Shown here: piece after piece, positions 35,428 through 44,531 of the stretch
How positions within the stretch are numbered: the first letter of the stretch is position 1
Layout of the letters: every line of letters begins with the position of its first letter
Assembly: GCF_015500075.1 (NCBI RefSeq)
Contig: NZ_CP045496.1
Span: 4,598,001-4,662,000 of the forward strand
Direction: 5' to 3'
Source: Mesorhizobium sp. INR15
GTDB lineage: Bacteria > Pseudomonadota > Alphaproteobacteria > Rhizobiales > Rhizobiaceae
Length of the DNA: 64,000 bases
Notes under the pieces: generated by a model
Seen by the model: only the letters and a program-made list of their open reading frames with translations
What the model was told of the DNA's origin: nothing
Database searches by the model: none
Program-made: the position numbers and the translations under genes

Positions 35428-35751
35428 TTACTTTACCGAAGCCGGCAGCATGATGGTGATTTCGTCCGCCTGGGACACATTGAGCGCCCTGCGGGCCTGC
35501 TCGTCGAGCATGTCCTTCTCCAGCGTGCCGTCATGCATGAGCCGGACACGCCGCTCAAGTTCCACGCGGCGCGCCTTGACGGCATCGAGTTCGCCCTGCA
35601 GCTCGGCCGTCTGCGCTTCCAGCCGGTATTTGGAATAGATGCCGAATTCGCCGTGATAGGCATGGAAGCCGAAATAGGCCAAAAACGCCACGCAAAGCGA
35701 TGGAATGATCAGCCGGCCGGTGTTTCTCTGCTTGTGCTGGCGCGTCCACAT
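35428..35751 (-). CDS. ftsB: Septum formation initiator FtsB/DivIC family
   Basis: Bitopic cell-division protein of 107 residues acting with FtsL and FtsQ in the divisome. A short cytoplasmic N-terminus is followed by one transmembrane helix (LIIPSLCVAFLAYFGFHAY, about 14-32) and a periplasmic coiled coil (LEAQTAELQGELDAVKARRVELERRV), then LDEQARRALNVSQADEI, the conserved end. It lies between eno and pdhA on the same strand, a common rhizobial arrangement. Confidence 0.9.
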   Translation of the reverse strand: MWTRQHKQRNTGRLIIPSLCVAFLAYFGFHAYHGEFGIYSKYRLEAQTAELQGELDAVKARRVELERRVRLMHDGTLEKDMLDEQARRALNVSQADEITIMLPASVK

Positions 35752-35856
35752 GACTCGGCTCCTCGCGGCCGCGAACTCATACGGCCCAGGATGTTTTTCG
35801 CCTGATTGTGCTTAACGGACGGTTACGGACGATGCGCGTGGCGGGGCCTCAAATGA

Positions 35857-35883
35857 AAAAGGGCGGGGATACCCCGCCCTTTT
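35857..35883 (-). terminator. Intrinsic terminator after eno
   Basis: Perfect 12-bp stem AAAAGGGCGGGG (35857-35868), 3-base loop, CCCCGCCCTTTT (35872-35883). It begins 23 bases after the eno stop on the - strand, with a U-run at the end of the stem in both directions. Confidence 0.88.
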
Positions 35884-35905
35884 CGCATATGGATTGTCGC
35901 AAGGA

Positions 35906-37180
35906 TCAGCCCTTGACCACCGACTTGCCGGCGTACTGCGCCTGCTTGCCGAGCTGTTCCTCGATGCGGATCAGCTGGTTGTACTTCGCCATGCGGTCCG
36001 AGCGCGACAGCGAGCCGGTCTTGATCTGTCCGCAATTGGTGGCGACTGCGAGATCGGCAATGGTGGAATCTTCCGTCTCGCCCGAGCGATGCGACATGAC
36101 GGCGGTGTAGCCGGCCTTGTGCGCGGTCTCGACGGCGTCGAGCGTTTCGGTCAGCGAACCGATCTGGTTGACCTTGACAAGGATCGAGTTGGCGACGCCC
36201 ATGCGGATGCCGTCGCGCAGGCGCGCCGTGTTGGTGACGAACAGGTCGTCGCCGACCAGCTGGGTCTTCTTGCCGATCAGGTCGGTCAGGTACTTCCAGC
36301 CTTCCCAGTCGTCCTCGGCTAGGCCGTCCTCGATCGAGATGATCGGATAGTCGGCAGCGAGCTTGGCCAGGTATTTGGCCTGCGCCTTCGGGTCACGGGT
36401 CTTCTTCTCGCCTTCATAGACGTAGTTGCCGTCCTTGAAGAATTCGGTGGCGGCGCAATCAAGGCCAAGCGCGATTTCCTCGCCCGGCTTGAAGCCGGCC
36501 TTCTCGATCGATTCCATGATGAAATCGAGCGCCACCGGTGCGCTTTTCAGGTTCGGCGCAAAGCCGCCCTCGTCGCCGACATTGGTGTTGTGGCCGGCAT
36601 CCTTCAGCTTCTTGCGGAGCGTGTGGAAGATTTCGGAGCCCCAGCGAACGCCTTCGCGCAGCGTCGGCGCGCCGATCGGCAGGATCATGAACTCCTGGAA
36701 ATCGATCGGGTTGTCGGCGTGGGCACCGCCATTGATGATGTTCATCATCGGCACAGGCAGGACATGCGCCTTGGTGCCGCCCACATAGCGATAGAGCGGC
36801 AGGCCGGCAGCGTCCGCAGCGGCCTTGGCCACCGCCAGCGAGACGCCCAGAATGGCGTTGGCGCCGAGCCGGCTCTTGTTGGGAGTACCATCGAGCTCGA
36901 TCATGGTCTGGTCGATGTGGATCTGGTTTTCGGCTTCCATGCCACCGATCGCCTCGAACAGCTCGCCATTCACGGCTTCGACGGCGCGCAGCACGCCCTT
37001 GCCGAGATAACGGGCGCCACCGTCGCGGAGCTCAACCGCCTCATGGGCGCCTGTCGATGCGCCCGAAGGCACCGCGGCCCGACCCATCGAGCCGTCCTCG
37101 AGTATGACATCGACCTCGACAGTCGGATTTCCACGGCTGTCCAGGATTTCACGCCCTACAATGTCGATGATGGCGGTCAT
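35906..37180 (-). CDS. eno: Enolase
   Basis: Glycolytic enzyme converting 2-phosphoglycerate to phosphoenolpyruvate; often part of the RNA degradosome. 424 residues from ATG 37180 (MTAIIDIVGREILDSRGNPTVEV). Signature SHRSGETEDSTIADLAVA near 370; metal aspartates and glutamates in LGLDCAATEF near 243, ISIEDGLAEDDW near 285 and VGDDLFVTN near 310, with catalytic lysine in LVKVNQIGSLTET near 336. Upstream in-frame residues do not belong to the family. Ends at a strong terminator. Confidence 0.97.
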   Translation of the reverse strand: MTAIIDIVGREILDSRGNPTVEVDVILEDGSMGRAAVPSGASTGAHEAVELRDGGARYLGKGVLRAVEAVNGELFEAIGGMEAENQIHIDQTMIELDGTPNKSRLGANAILGVSLAVAKAAADAAGLPLYRYVGGTKAHVLPVPMMNIINGGAHADNPIDFQEFMILPIGAPTLREGVRWGSEIFHTLRKKLKDAGHNTNVGDEGGFAPNLKSAPVALDFIMESIEKAGFKPGEEIALGLDCAATEFFKDGNYVYEGEKKTRDPKAQAKYLAKLAADYPIISIEDGLAEDDWEGWKYLTDLIGKKTQLVGDDLFVTNTARLRDGIRMGVANSILVKVNQIGSLTETLDAVETAHKAGYTAVMSHRSGETEDSTIADLAVATNCGQIKTGSLSRSDRMAKYNQLIRIEEQLGKQAQYAGKSVVKG

Positions 37181-37379
37181 TGCGATGTCCCCAATTGATC
37201 TGACGAAGCGTCGCGCACGTCTTAGCCAAAGCGCTGCAAAAGGCAATCGGGGCGCTCGCAAATAGTGCCGCGAGACCGATTAACGAAACGCAAATTTCTG
37301 TCATCATAAGTCATGCACGCCATCGTCGTTTCTGGTCTATGATTGCAGCCGCGCGGGGCGAAACAGGAGGAGTTTCGCC

Positions 37380-37499
37380 ATGTCCCAGTTAAGCGGTATT
37401 GTGAGTTTGTTCCTGATCGCGGCGGCGTTCCTGACGTCGTGCGACAGTCAGCAGCCGCCAAAGGCAACAGCGCTGCCTGCCTTGAACAGCAGCGAATAG
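37380..37499 (+). CDS. Very small lipoprotein (39 aa)
   Basis: ATG at 37380 with AGGAGG 9 bases upstream, a strong ribosome site. The product is a short N-region, hydrophobic VSLFLIAAAF, lipobox LTSC with the cysteine at 21, and then an 18-residue polar tail rich in Q, P and A. This is the pattern of a mini-lipoprotein processed by Lsp, of the entericidin or small rhizobial lipoprotein type. No homologue is named. It lies between eno and the AraC-type gene, which is convergent with it. Confidence 0.7.
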   Translation: MSQLSGIVSLFLIAAAFLTSCDSQQPPKATALPALNSSE

Positions 37500-37537
37500 G
37501 CACCGCTGAAAACGAACAGGCCTGGCTCGCCGCCAGC

Positions 37538-38464
37538 TTAGGCGAGTTCGCCCAGATGGCGGCGGACCCATTTCATCTCTTCCGACGCCGTGCGCCCGAA
37601 ATGCCGTTTGAAATCGCGGCTGAATTGAGCCGTGCTCGCGTAGCCGACTGAAGCGGCGGCCTCTGCGATCGTCCTGTTCTGGCGTACTATCATCAATCTT
37701 GCTTCGTGCAGCCGCATCGCTTTCACGTACTGCATTGGACTGGTGCCGGTCAGGTCCTTGAAGTGGACATGGTAGGAGGGAACGCTCATGCCCACTTTTC
37801 TTGCCAGATCAGCGATCGAAATTTCAGAGCCATAGTTTTCTCGCAACCAGGCGAGGCTCCGGATAACCCTTCCGGATGTGCCTTTCTGTTGCAGCGCCGC
37901 GATCATTGCGCCGCCCTGCGGGCCGACCAGCACCCGGTAGTGCAGTTCGCGCAGAATGCCGGCGCCAAGAACGGCAATTTCAACGGGGCTGCGAAGCGCC
38001 ATCAGGAGGCGTAGCAGGACATCCTCGATTTCGGCGGCCATCCTGCTTGACGTGAGACCTCGTGGCTTGCCGCTTGCCAGTTCGGCATGCATCTCCACTT
38101 GCATGGCGATCTCGGCTGCCATCTGCATATCGAACTCGACATAGACCGCAAGCAATGGCCGCTCCGGACTGGCCGTCGACGTCATGCGGAATGAAACGGG
38201 CACCGAAACCGCCAGGTAGTGTTGTTCGTCGTAGCGGTAGATTTCTCCCTCAAGGAGGCCTTGCTTGCTTCCCTGTAACACGAACACCGCGCCCGGCTTG
38301 TAGAGGACCGGGATGTCGTGAAGCACGGCTTCCGTCCGCAGTATGCGGACGCAATTGAGCGCGGTCGGGTTGTAGCCGCGACGAGGGGCGAGCGTCCCGG
38401 CCAACGCGACCAGCTCGCCTCGCCCGGATCGTTCGCTTTTGGCGTCAATAGGAATTGGCAACAT
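37538..38464 (-). CDS. AraC-family transcriptional regulator
   Basis: A 308-residue regulator. The N-terminal cupin-like AraC-type sensing domain (about 15-195) contains VLYKPGAVFVLQGSK and YLAVSVPVSF. The C-terminal DNA-binding domain (about 200-300) has two helix-turn-helices: ISIADLARKVGMSVPSYHVHF and TIAEAAASVGYASTAQFSRDFKRHFG. It is divergent, with an 80-base gap, from an SDR oxidoreductase gene that it probably controls; this AraC-next-to-SDR pair is common. Confidence 0.9.
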   Translation of the reverse strand: MLPIPIDAKSERSGRGELVALAGTLAPRRGYNPTALNCVRILRTEAVLHDIPVLYKPGAVFVLQGSKQGLLEGEIYRYDEQHYLAVSVPVSFRMTSTASPERPLLAVYVEFDMQMAAEIAMQVEMHAELASGKPRGLTSSRMAAEIEDVLLRLLMALRSPVEIAVLGAGILRELHYRVLVGPQGGAMIAALQQKGTSGRVIRSLAWLRENYGSEISIADLARKVGMSVPSYHVHFKDLTGTSPMQYVKAMRLHEARLMIVRQNRTIAEAAASVGYASTAQFSRDFKRHFGRTASEEMKWVRRHLGELA

Positions 38465-38544
38465 ATTCAGAGAATCTACAATCGAACTGCGGCTTTCCTC
38501 ATACTATTTGTCAATCCGTTACAATCAAGGAAAGCTTGCGGATT

Positions 38545-39372
38545 ATGTCACAGAAGACCTTCTTCATCACCGGCGCGAATTCTGGCTTTGGCCTGGCCAT
38601 AGCTTCCGCGGCCATCCAGATGGGCCATAGGGTGATTGGCACCGTTCGCTCGGAGATATCGCGAGCAGCGCTCACCGACGCTCTCCCCTCAGTTCGCTCA
38701 GTCCTCTGCGACGTAACTGATTTCGACATCATACCTGAGGTCGTCAGGCAGGCAGAGAACGAACATGGATCGGTTGACGTGTTGATCAACAATGCCGGCT
38801 ATGGCCACGAGGGAGTGCTTGAGGAGTCGCCGATCGAAGAGATGCGTCGTCAGTTCGATGTGAACGTCTTCGGCGCTGTCGCTGTCGCCAAGGCCTTCCT
38901 TCCCCGGTTCCGCGAGCGGCGCCGCGGGTTCATCGTCAATGTCACATCGATGGGCGGCATGATTACCATGCCGGGCATCGCCTACTATTGCGGCAGCAAG
39001 TTTGCGCTCCAAGGCATATCGGAAGTGATGCGCTCGGAAATGGCGCCGTTCGGTGTCCACGTGACCACGGTCTGCCCCGGCTCATTCCGGACGGACTGGG
39101 CCGGACGCTCGATGGTCCGCACAGAAAGGTCCATCGCCGACTACGACGCACTTTTTGATCCGATACGTGAGGCGCGACAGGCAAAAAGCGGCAAGCAGCT
39201 CGGCGACCCCAACAAACTGGCAACCGCCGTTTTAGGCCTGGTCGAATCCGACAACCCGCCGCCTCAGCTCCTGCTTGGCAGCGATGCCCTCACGCATGTC
39301 TCGGACAGAATCGAGCGTCTTCAGCAGGAGATCGAGCTGTGGAAATCTGTCACGGTCTCGACCGATGGCTGA
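38545..39372 (+). CDS. SDR-family oxidoreductase
   Basis: Classical short-chain dehydrogenase/reductase of 275 residues. Cofactor motif ITGANSGFGLAIA near residue 8, LCDVTDF near 55, INNAGYGHEG near 83, catalytic Ser in NVTSMGGM near 132 and YxxxK in YYCGSKFALQG near 148. An arginine in the second strand (GTVRSE) favours NADP. ATG 38545 is preceded by AAGGAAAG. Substrate unknown; the adjacent divergent AraC-type gene is its likely regulator. Confidence 0.9.
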   Translation: MSQKTFFITGANSGFGLAIASAAIQMGHRVIGTVRSEISRAALTDALPSVRSVLCDVTDFDIIPEVVRQAENEHGSVDVLINNAGYGHEGVLEESPIEEMRRQFDVNVFGAVAVAKAFLPRFRERRRGFIVNVTSMGGMITMPGIAYYCGSKFALQGISEVMRSEMAPFGVHVTTVCPGSFRTDWAGRSMVRTERSIADYDALFDPIREARQAKSGKQLGDPNKLATAVLGLVESDNPPPQLLLGSDALTHVSDRIERLQQEIELWKSVTVSTDG

Positions 39373-39422
39373 TTGAATTGGGCGATCGCTCCAGTGTGTC
39401 CTGTCTGGGTTGTCGCCATATC

Positions 39423-39465
39423 GCTCCTCATTGTCGTTGACTTGGACTTTGACAATGAGAGGAGC
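39423..39465. terminator. Hairpin between convergent SDR and dodecin genes
   Basis: CTCATTGTC (39427-39435) pairs with GACAATGAG (39451-39459). The stem extends through GCTCC/GGAGC after a 2-base bulge, with a 15-base loop. There is no U-tract. Placed 51 bases after the SDR stop and 27 bases after the dodecin stop, it may serve both. Confidence 0.4.
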
Positions 39466-39491
39466 CCCTGACCGTTCCCGGGTTTTGTCGC

Positions 39492-39695
39492 TCACTCCGC
39501 GAGGATGAAGGTTACCTTCATGTTGACACGGTAAGCCGCGATCTTGCCGTCCTCGACGACGATCTTCTGGTCCTGAATCCAGGCGCCTTCGACATTCTTG
39601 AGAGTTTTGGACGCGCGCATAATTCCCTTTTCGATGGCGTCCTGAAAGCTCTTCTTCGACGACGACGTGATTTCGGTGACACGGGCAACAGACAT
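39492..39695 (-). CDS. Dodecin flavoprotein
   Basis: A 67-residue dodecin, a dodecameric flavin storage and buffering protein. Typical sequence order: VTEITSSSKKSFQDAIEKGI, RASKTLKNVEGAWIQDQKIVVEDGKI (the Trp is the flavin-stacking residue), and YRVNMKVTFIL. GGAGGAAGCC precedes the ATG. Monocistronic, convergent with the SDR gene. Confidence 0.93.
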   Translation of the reverse strand: MSVARVTEITSSSKKSFQDAIEKGIMRASKTLKNVEGAWIQDQKIVVEDGKIAAYRVNMKVTFILAE

Positions 39696-39815
39696 GGCTT
39701 CCTCCTGCCAAAACGCTCATTTGCCGGCCAAGCGTACAGCCGGCTTCCATCGATCACAAGCGCCGGCAACCTGGAGCCATTGTCACGCGGCCACCCTGCA
39801 TGGCATTGAGGGAAC

Positions 39816-40514
39816 GTGCGGTCGTTTGACGAGGCAGCAGTGGCCCGAAGGCGTAGTCAGCGGCCAGTTGTGGTGGAGCCCGCGGAACCTGTGGTCGACG
39901 CCAACGCGGCGAATGCGTCGAGTGGCTATTTCTTTGCCGGCGGCATGGGGGTGATCGCGGTTCTGATCCCCTGGTATTTCGAGCTGCCGCTCAATTTCGA
40001 CGTTACCGACCGTGAATTCAATCCGTTGGCATTTGTCCCGGTCGTCTTCGCCGTCATCGGGCTTTACGCATTGCTGAAAGCGATCCGCGACACGCTGCGC
40101 GTGCGCAAGTTCGGCGCCACGACGCTTCACGCCGGCGCGGCAAGACCTGGCGGCCGGTTTGAAGGCATGCTCCGGTCGAGCCGCGATCTGGCTCCCTCCG
40201 GCGACTACACGGTCAAATTGCGATGCATCCGCACCTACCGGGTGGGCGGGCCGATCGTGAATACAGCCGGGGGAGAGAAGTCGACTTACAGGGAAGAAAT
40301 CAAATACGAGGAAAAGCTGGCCGTCCCGCGTGGTTCGGTGCAGTCGAGCGTCGGCATCCCCTTCGCCTTCGCGATCCCCGCCGATGCGCCTCCCTCGGTC
40401 GGCCCACCGGTATACGAACGCCGGCATGGCAATGTACGCTGGATCCTGACAGTCACCGCGCCGATGCCGGGTGTCGACTACTACGCCGTTTTCGCGATCG
40501 ACATGAGGCGGTAA
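39816..40514 (+). CDS. Hypothetical membrane protein with beta-rich C-terminal domain
   Basis: A 232-residue protein starting at GTG 39816, with GAGGG 4 bases upstream. Two adjacent hydrophobic helices, YFFAGGMGVIAVLIPWYFE and LAFVPVVFAVIGLYALL (about 38-82), are followed by a beta-strand-rich domain with repeated polar strands such as GDYTVKLRCIRTYRV and a C-terminal RWILTVTAPMPGVDYYAVF. The end resembles membrane proteins whose extramembrane part has an arrestin- or DUF3592-like fold, but I cannot assign a family. Convergent with kdsA. Confidence 0.65.
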   Translation: MRSFDEAAVARRRSQRPVVVEPAEPVVDANAANASSGYFFAGGMGVIAVLIPWYFELPLNFDVTDREFNPLAFVPVVFAVIGLYALLKAIRDTLRVRKFGATTLHAGAARPGGRFEGMLRSSRDLAPSGDYTVKLRCIRTYRVGGPIVNTAGGEKSTYREEIKYEEKLAVPRGSVQSSVGIPFAFAIPADAPPSVGPPVYERRHGNVRWILTVTAPMPGVDYYAVFAIDMRR

Positions 40515-40535
40515 GCCGGAACAACCGATGCGCCG

Positions 40536-41369
40536 TCAGCTCTTCGCGATGCGGTCGAAAGCCATCAAGCGCTCGAGCAATGCCGGCATGTCCTTCAACG
40601 GCACCATGTTGGGGCCGTCAGACGACGTCGAATTGTCGGGGTCCTGATGAGTCTCGATGAAGACGCCGGCAACGCCAACGGCAACGGCCGCGCGGGCCAG
40701 CGTCTCGACAAAGCGGCGCTCGCCGCCTGAAGAACCGCCCTGCCCGCCCGGCTGCTGCACCGAATGGGTGGCGTCGAAAATGACCGGTGCGCCGATCTCG
40801 GCCATGATGGGCAGCGCACGCATGTCGGAGACCAGCGTGTTATAGCCGAAGGACGCGCCACGCTCTGTAACCAGAACATTGGCGTTGCCGGAGCCGGTGA
40901 TCTTGGCGACGACGTTCTTCATGTCCCAGGGGGCGAGAAACTGGCCCTTCTTCACATTGATGATCTTGCCGGTTTTCGCGGCGGCGACCAGCATATCGGT
41001 CTGGCGCGAGAGAAAGGCCGGGATCTGCAAGATATCGACATGTGGGGCGACGATCGCGCACTGTTCCTCGGTATGGACGTCGGTCAGCACCGGGAGCGAG
41101 AATTCCTTGCGCAAATCGTCGAAGACCGGCAGCGCCGCCTCCAACCCGGCGCCTCGGGTGGCCGACAGCGAGGTACGATTGGCCTTGTCGTAGCTCGTCT
41201 TGTAGACGAGGCCGATGCCGAGCTTTTGCGTCAGTTCTTTCAGCGCGCCGGCCATGTCGAAGGCGTGCTGGCGCGATTCAAACTGGCAAGGACCAGCGAT
41301 CAGCGACAATGGCGCGGTGTTGTCAAAGACGACATTGCCGACAGTCACGGACGAATTGGGCTTGCTCAT
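40536..41369 (-). CDS. kdsA: 3-deoxy-D-manno-octulosonate 8-phosphate synthase
   Basis: Condenses PEP with arabinose 5-phosphate to Kdo8P for lipopolysaccharide. 277 residues: IAGPCQFESRQHAFDMA near 24, YKTSYDKANRTS near 56, VKKGQFLAPWDMKNVV near 130, FDATHSVQQPGG near 192 and FIETHQDPDNSTSSDGPN near 235. The Cys in AGPC with the later His, Glu and Asp are the four ligands of the metal-dependent class II enzymes, unlike E. coli KdsA, which has Asn there. It is overlapped by 4 bases with the VOC-domain gene upstream. Confidence 0.95.
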   Translation of the reverse strand: MSKPNSSVTVGNVVFDNTAPLSLIAGPCQFESRQHAFDMAGALKELTQKLGIGLVYKTSYDKANRTSLSATRGAGLEAALPVFDDLRKEFSLPVLTDVHTEEQCAIVAPHVDILQIPAFLSRQTDMLVAAAKTGKIINVKKGQFLAPWDMKNVVAKITGSGNANVLVTERGASFGYNTLVSDMRALPIMAEIGAPVIFDATHSVQQPGGQGGSSGGERRFVETLARAAVAVGVAGVFIETHQDPDNSTSSDGPNMVPLKDMPALLERLMAFDRIAKS

Positions 41370-42250
41370 CTGGTCTCCTGGAAAACAAAGGCGGCGCCCT
41401 GTCCGGGTGCCGGCCGCACGATAATGCCATTGCCGCGTATATCGTGGTTGATGGCATTGGCTGCAAGCAGCCTCGAAAGCGCGTCAATACTGCGGACTGA
41501 AAACACGATCGCGGCAAACCGGAATTTCGATGGCATGCCGGTCGCTAGGCCGAAACGCGCTTCAAAGGCCTCGGGGTCCAGCAGTGTCAATGTGGCATTC
41601 GGCAAGTGAAATATCGTGCCGCTCTGTTCCACCGCGCCCGTGGCGATCGACACGAGGCGACTCTGCGTGGCAGGCGCGTCGCTGACGGCTATGATTTCGA
41701 CCATCCCTTCGGCGCCATTGGCATGGGCCTGCAGCGCCGTGCGGTCCACTTTCGGGGCGTTGACCCGCTCGCAGGCAAACAGAAAAGCATCCGCCTGCGT
41801 GTCATTGGCTGCGAAGGCAAGTTTGAACGATGCGATATCGCTCTTTCCGGAGGGATCGGCGAAAGCGCGCGAAAAGCTGAGTATCTCTCCTGCCGAGATT
41901 CCAGCTTCGGCATAACGTGCATGGTCCGAATCGGCGCTGTCAGTACCCAGAACCAGTGCGGAGAACCCTTCGTCGCCTCGGCTGTCGCGATAGGTGCGGT
42001 CGCGTGCCACGAAGACGTTTCCGTTGGCGATGGCCGCCATCGCCGCGTGCTCGTCGCCGACGGCCAGCGGTTCAAGATAGGTGCCGTCCGAGAGGAAGAC
42101 GCAGCAGTTTTCGGTGCCGAAAGGATGAACCCCAGTCGGTGCAACGATAAAGCCAAGCGCGGCGAGCCTGGCACGCGCCGTATCCAGGTTCTGCGTCGGC
42201 AGCACCAGATGATCAAGCGGATGGGTGCCGGTGGTTCTTGTACGGGTCAT
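41366..42250 (-). CDS. VOC-superfamily (glyoxalase-like) protein
   Basis: A 294-residue protein with a PF13468-type glyoxalase-like N-terminal half: PLDHLVLPTQNLDTARARLAALGF near residue 10, and HPFGTENCCVFLSDGTYLEPLAV near 42. A second beta-alpha-beta unit covers the C-terminal half (VEIIAVSDAPATQSRLVSI). Metal-binding His and Glu are present in the first half, but the substrate is unknown. It is coupled to kdsA by an ATGA overlap, which is common in rhizobia without a known functional link. Confidence 0.82.
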   Translation of the reverse strand: MTRTRTTGTHPLDHLVLPTQNLDTARARLAALGFIVAPTGVHPFGTENCCVFLSDGTYLEPLAVGDEHAAMAAIANGNVFVARDRTYRDSRGDEGFSALVLGTDSADSDHARYAEAGISAGEILSFSRAFADPSGKSDIASFKLAFAANDTQADAFLFACERVNAPKVDRTALQAHANGAEGMVEIIAVSDAPATQSRLVSIATGAVEQSGTIFHLPNATLTLLDPEAFEARFGLATGMPSKFRFAAIVFSVRSIDALSRLLAANAINHDIRGNGIIVRPAPGQGAAFVFQETR

Positions 42251-42351
42251 CCGGCGCGATGTGCATCATTCCGCAAAGCGGTTCAAGGCTTGATCGCCAT
42301 CTCCGGCCTCTGCGGCACAGCAACAGCCTTCGAAGCAATCTCGGCGCTGGA

Positions 42352-42642
42352 TCAGCTTCCGGCTACCACATCTGCCGAATAGCGCAGTTCGCGCAATGGT
42401 TTGACGTGGCTTGTGGTCTTTGCGTAGAGCGGATGCGCCTTGTAGGCGGCCAGGGCCGCATCATCGGCGAACTCGGCATAGACAACCACGTCGATCGCGT
42501 CCGAGAGTGGATCGACCTTGGTGTTGTAAGTCACCTCGAACAGACTGGAATGGGGGATGCCGCCGAGCGCGAGCAGGCCGGTGCGCACTGCCTCTATATC
42601 CTCATTACGCCGCGCGCTGAAGAAAACGATATGCCGGATCAA
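42352..42642 (-). CDS. Dabb (stress-responsive A/B barrel) domain protein
   Basis: A 96-residue ferredoxin-like dimeric alpha/beta-barrel protein: IRHIVFFSARRNEDIEAVRTGL at the start, FEVTYNTKVDPLSDAIDVVVYAEFADDAALAAYKAHPLY in the centre. The start is set at TTG 42642 because GAGGAGG lies 5 bases upstream and homologues begin MIRHIV; a second TTG at 42660 is in frame but precedes the ribosome site. Function of the family is mostly unknown (some are stress-induced, some cyclases). Confidence 0.85.
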   Translation of the reverse strand: MIRHIVFFSARRNEDIEAVRTGLLALGGIPHSSLFEVTYNTKVDPLSDAIDVVVYAEFADDAALAAYKAHPLYAKTTSHVKPLRELRYSADVVAGS

Positions 42643-42790
42643 CCCAGCCTCCTCGATCAAATATGCCGGGGTCTTTTGTTACGGCGATACGGTCGCGTCA
42701 ACCGTCCACAACGCCGCGCTTCCGTTGGCCGCACAGGTGTCGAATGCGGGCTTCAGTGCGAGGATTCGCCGGGGGAAAGGCCGCTCGGCC

Positions 42791-42922
42791 TTACTTGCCC
42801 GTGATGTAATGGATGGCGTGAGTCGTCTGCCTCACCGCGAGATCAAGATAGCGGCCCTGATTATAGAGCCCGTCCCAGATCAGGAAGAAAGCGATGGCGG
42901 AGATGACGATTACATAACGCAT
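42791..42922 (-). CDS. Small single-pass membrane protein (43 aa)
   Basis: From ATG 42922 the product has a hydrophobic helix (YVIVISAIAFFLIWDGLYN, about 3-21) and a short tail RYLDLAVRQTTHAIHYITGK. The composition and the conserved-looking WDGLYN suggest a genuine small protein, and similar short proteins are familiar from Rhizobiales, but the ribosome site is weak. A longer in-frame version from 42991 looks unnatural. Confidence 0.5.
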   Translation of the reverse strand: MRYVIVISAIAFFLIWDGLYNQGRYLDLAVRQTTHAIHYITGK

Positions 42923-43176
42923 GGCTAAAGCTATCGCATCAGGATGGCCGCGGCCATAGAATTCCAATGCCGGCTGGCGTCCATCCCACAATCTTTCTGG
43001 CCAAGCCGCATCTGTTGGCCTGGGCCCGTTCTGGAAGCCGGCTTCGACACGCCGAGAGACATTTTGTCCGCATCAAGCGTGAAACTCGGCGTCGATTGCC
43101 CCGTACCTCTTCATTGACCACCGCATGCCGCTTCAACAGCGCCATGACAGCCAAAAAGTCGATGCAAGGGGACCAG

Positions 43177-44517
43177 ATGAACATCGTGCCTATCAACCGC
43201 GGCAAAGACGGCGGCAGAAAAAAGATCGCGGTCATTGGATCGGGAATTTCAGGAGCCGCAGCCGCCTGGGCACTTCATCCATCAGCCGATGTCACCTTGT
43301 TTGAAGCATCGGCCCGCCCAGGCGGGCACACTGCCACCGTAGACATCGACTATGACGGCGCGCCAGTCTCGGTGGACACCGGCTTCATCGTTTACAACGA
43401 ACTTGCCTACCCGGACCTCACCGCGCTGTTTTCGAATCTGGGCGTCGCCACGCATGAAAGCGATATGGGGTTTTCGCTGTCGCTGGACGGTGGCAAGCTC
43501 GAATGGTGCGGTTCGACGCTGCGCACGATATTTGCCCAGAAACGCAATTTCTTCTCGCCCGGCTTTCTATGGATGCTGCGCGAAATCCTGCGGTTCAACA
43601 AGGAATGCGTCGTTGACCGCGACAGTGGCACTCTCGGACATATCACGATCGGCGATTACCTGGAGAAGAAGCGCTACTCGGCTGTATTCCGCGACAACTA
43701 TCTGATGCCGATGGCGGCCGCGATCTGGTCGACACCACGGGCCAGGATGCTGGATTACCCGGCGTCGAGTTTCATCTCCTTTTTCGAAAACCACCGCCTC
43801 ATCCACAGCGAACGTCCGGCATGGCGGACAGTGAGCGGTGGCTCAAAAAACTATCTGCAGAAGCTGCTGGCGCCGCTCGGTTCGCGCCTGAAACTTTCCG
43901 CACCAGTCAAAACCATGGTTCGCGACGCCTTCGGCATCACTGTTTGGGCCGGCGACATGCCGCCCGACCGTTTCGACAATGTCATCATCGCCACCCATAG
44001 CGATCAGGCGCTTGCCATGCTGGGTGATGCTTCAAGCGTTGAGGAGACGATCCTTTCGGCGATCCCCTATCGGCCAAACCGGGTAATCCTGCATCGCGAT
44101 CCGCGGCTTATGCCGAAACGCAGCGCTGCCTGGTCGGCATGGAACTATCTGCGTTCGTCCTGCGACCGCAACGAGACGGAAGTATCCGTGACATACTGGA
44201 TGAATCGCCTGCAAGGCATCGACGAGAACAAGCCATTGTTTGTTTCGCTCAATCCGGTCGTCGAGCCGCGTGAAGAACTGGTGTTTGGCGAATGGGTTTT
44301 CGACCATCCCCAATATGACGCCCGCGCCTTGTCGGCCCAGGCGCGCCTCGACGACATCCAGGGCGTGCGCGGTACGTATTTTGCCGGAGCGTGGACAGGG
44401 CACGGCTTTCACGAAGATGGGCTGCGTTCGGGCCTCGACGCCGCGATCGCACTTGGTGCGACCGTGCCGTGGCGAACCGCAAGCGCATTGCCCGAACTTG
44501 CGCTGGCCGCCGAATAG
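43177..44517 (+). CDS. FAD/NAD(P)-binding amine-oxidase-type oxidoreductase
   Basis: A 446-residue flavoprotein. Dinucleotide motif KKIAVIGSGISGAAAAW near residue 12, ASARPGGHTATVD near 45, and a C-terminal FAD motif GTYFAGAWTGHGFHEDGL near 402. It starts at ATG 43177 with AAGGGGA just upstream; the frame is open to 42967 but that part has no coding character. It is the first of three genes with a DUF1365 protein and a Cfa-type methyltransferase. Related flavoproteins in such clusters act on fatty acyl chains during methylated or furan fatty acid synthesis. Confidence 0.88.
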   Translation: MNIVPINRGKDGGRKKIAVIGSGISGAAAAWALHPSADVTLFEASARPGGHTATVDIDYDGAPVSVDTGFIVYNELAYPDLTALFSNLGVATHESDMGFSLSLDGGKLEWCGSTLRTIFAQKRNFFSPGFLWMLREILRFNKECVVDRDSGTLGHITIGDYLEKKRYSAVFRDNYLMPMAAAIWSTPRARMLDYPASSFISFFENHRLIHSERPAWRTVSGGSKNYLQKLLAPLGSRLKLSAPVKTMVRDAFGITVWAGDMPPDRFDNVIIATHSDQALAMLGDASSVEETILSAIPYRPNRVILHRDPRLMPKRSAAWSAWNYLRSSCDRNETEVSVTYWMNRLQGIDENKPLFVSLNPVVEPREELVFGEWVFDHPQYDARALSAQARLDDIQGVRGTYFAGAWTGHGFHEDGLRSGLDAAIALGATVPWRTASALPELALAAE

Positions 44518-44531
44518 CAAAAACAACCGCG

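Noticed and set aside
42967..43176. N-terminal extension of the FAD oxidase
   Set aside because: Basic, low-complexity translation with no family match; AAGGGGA is placed correctly for ATG 43177.
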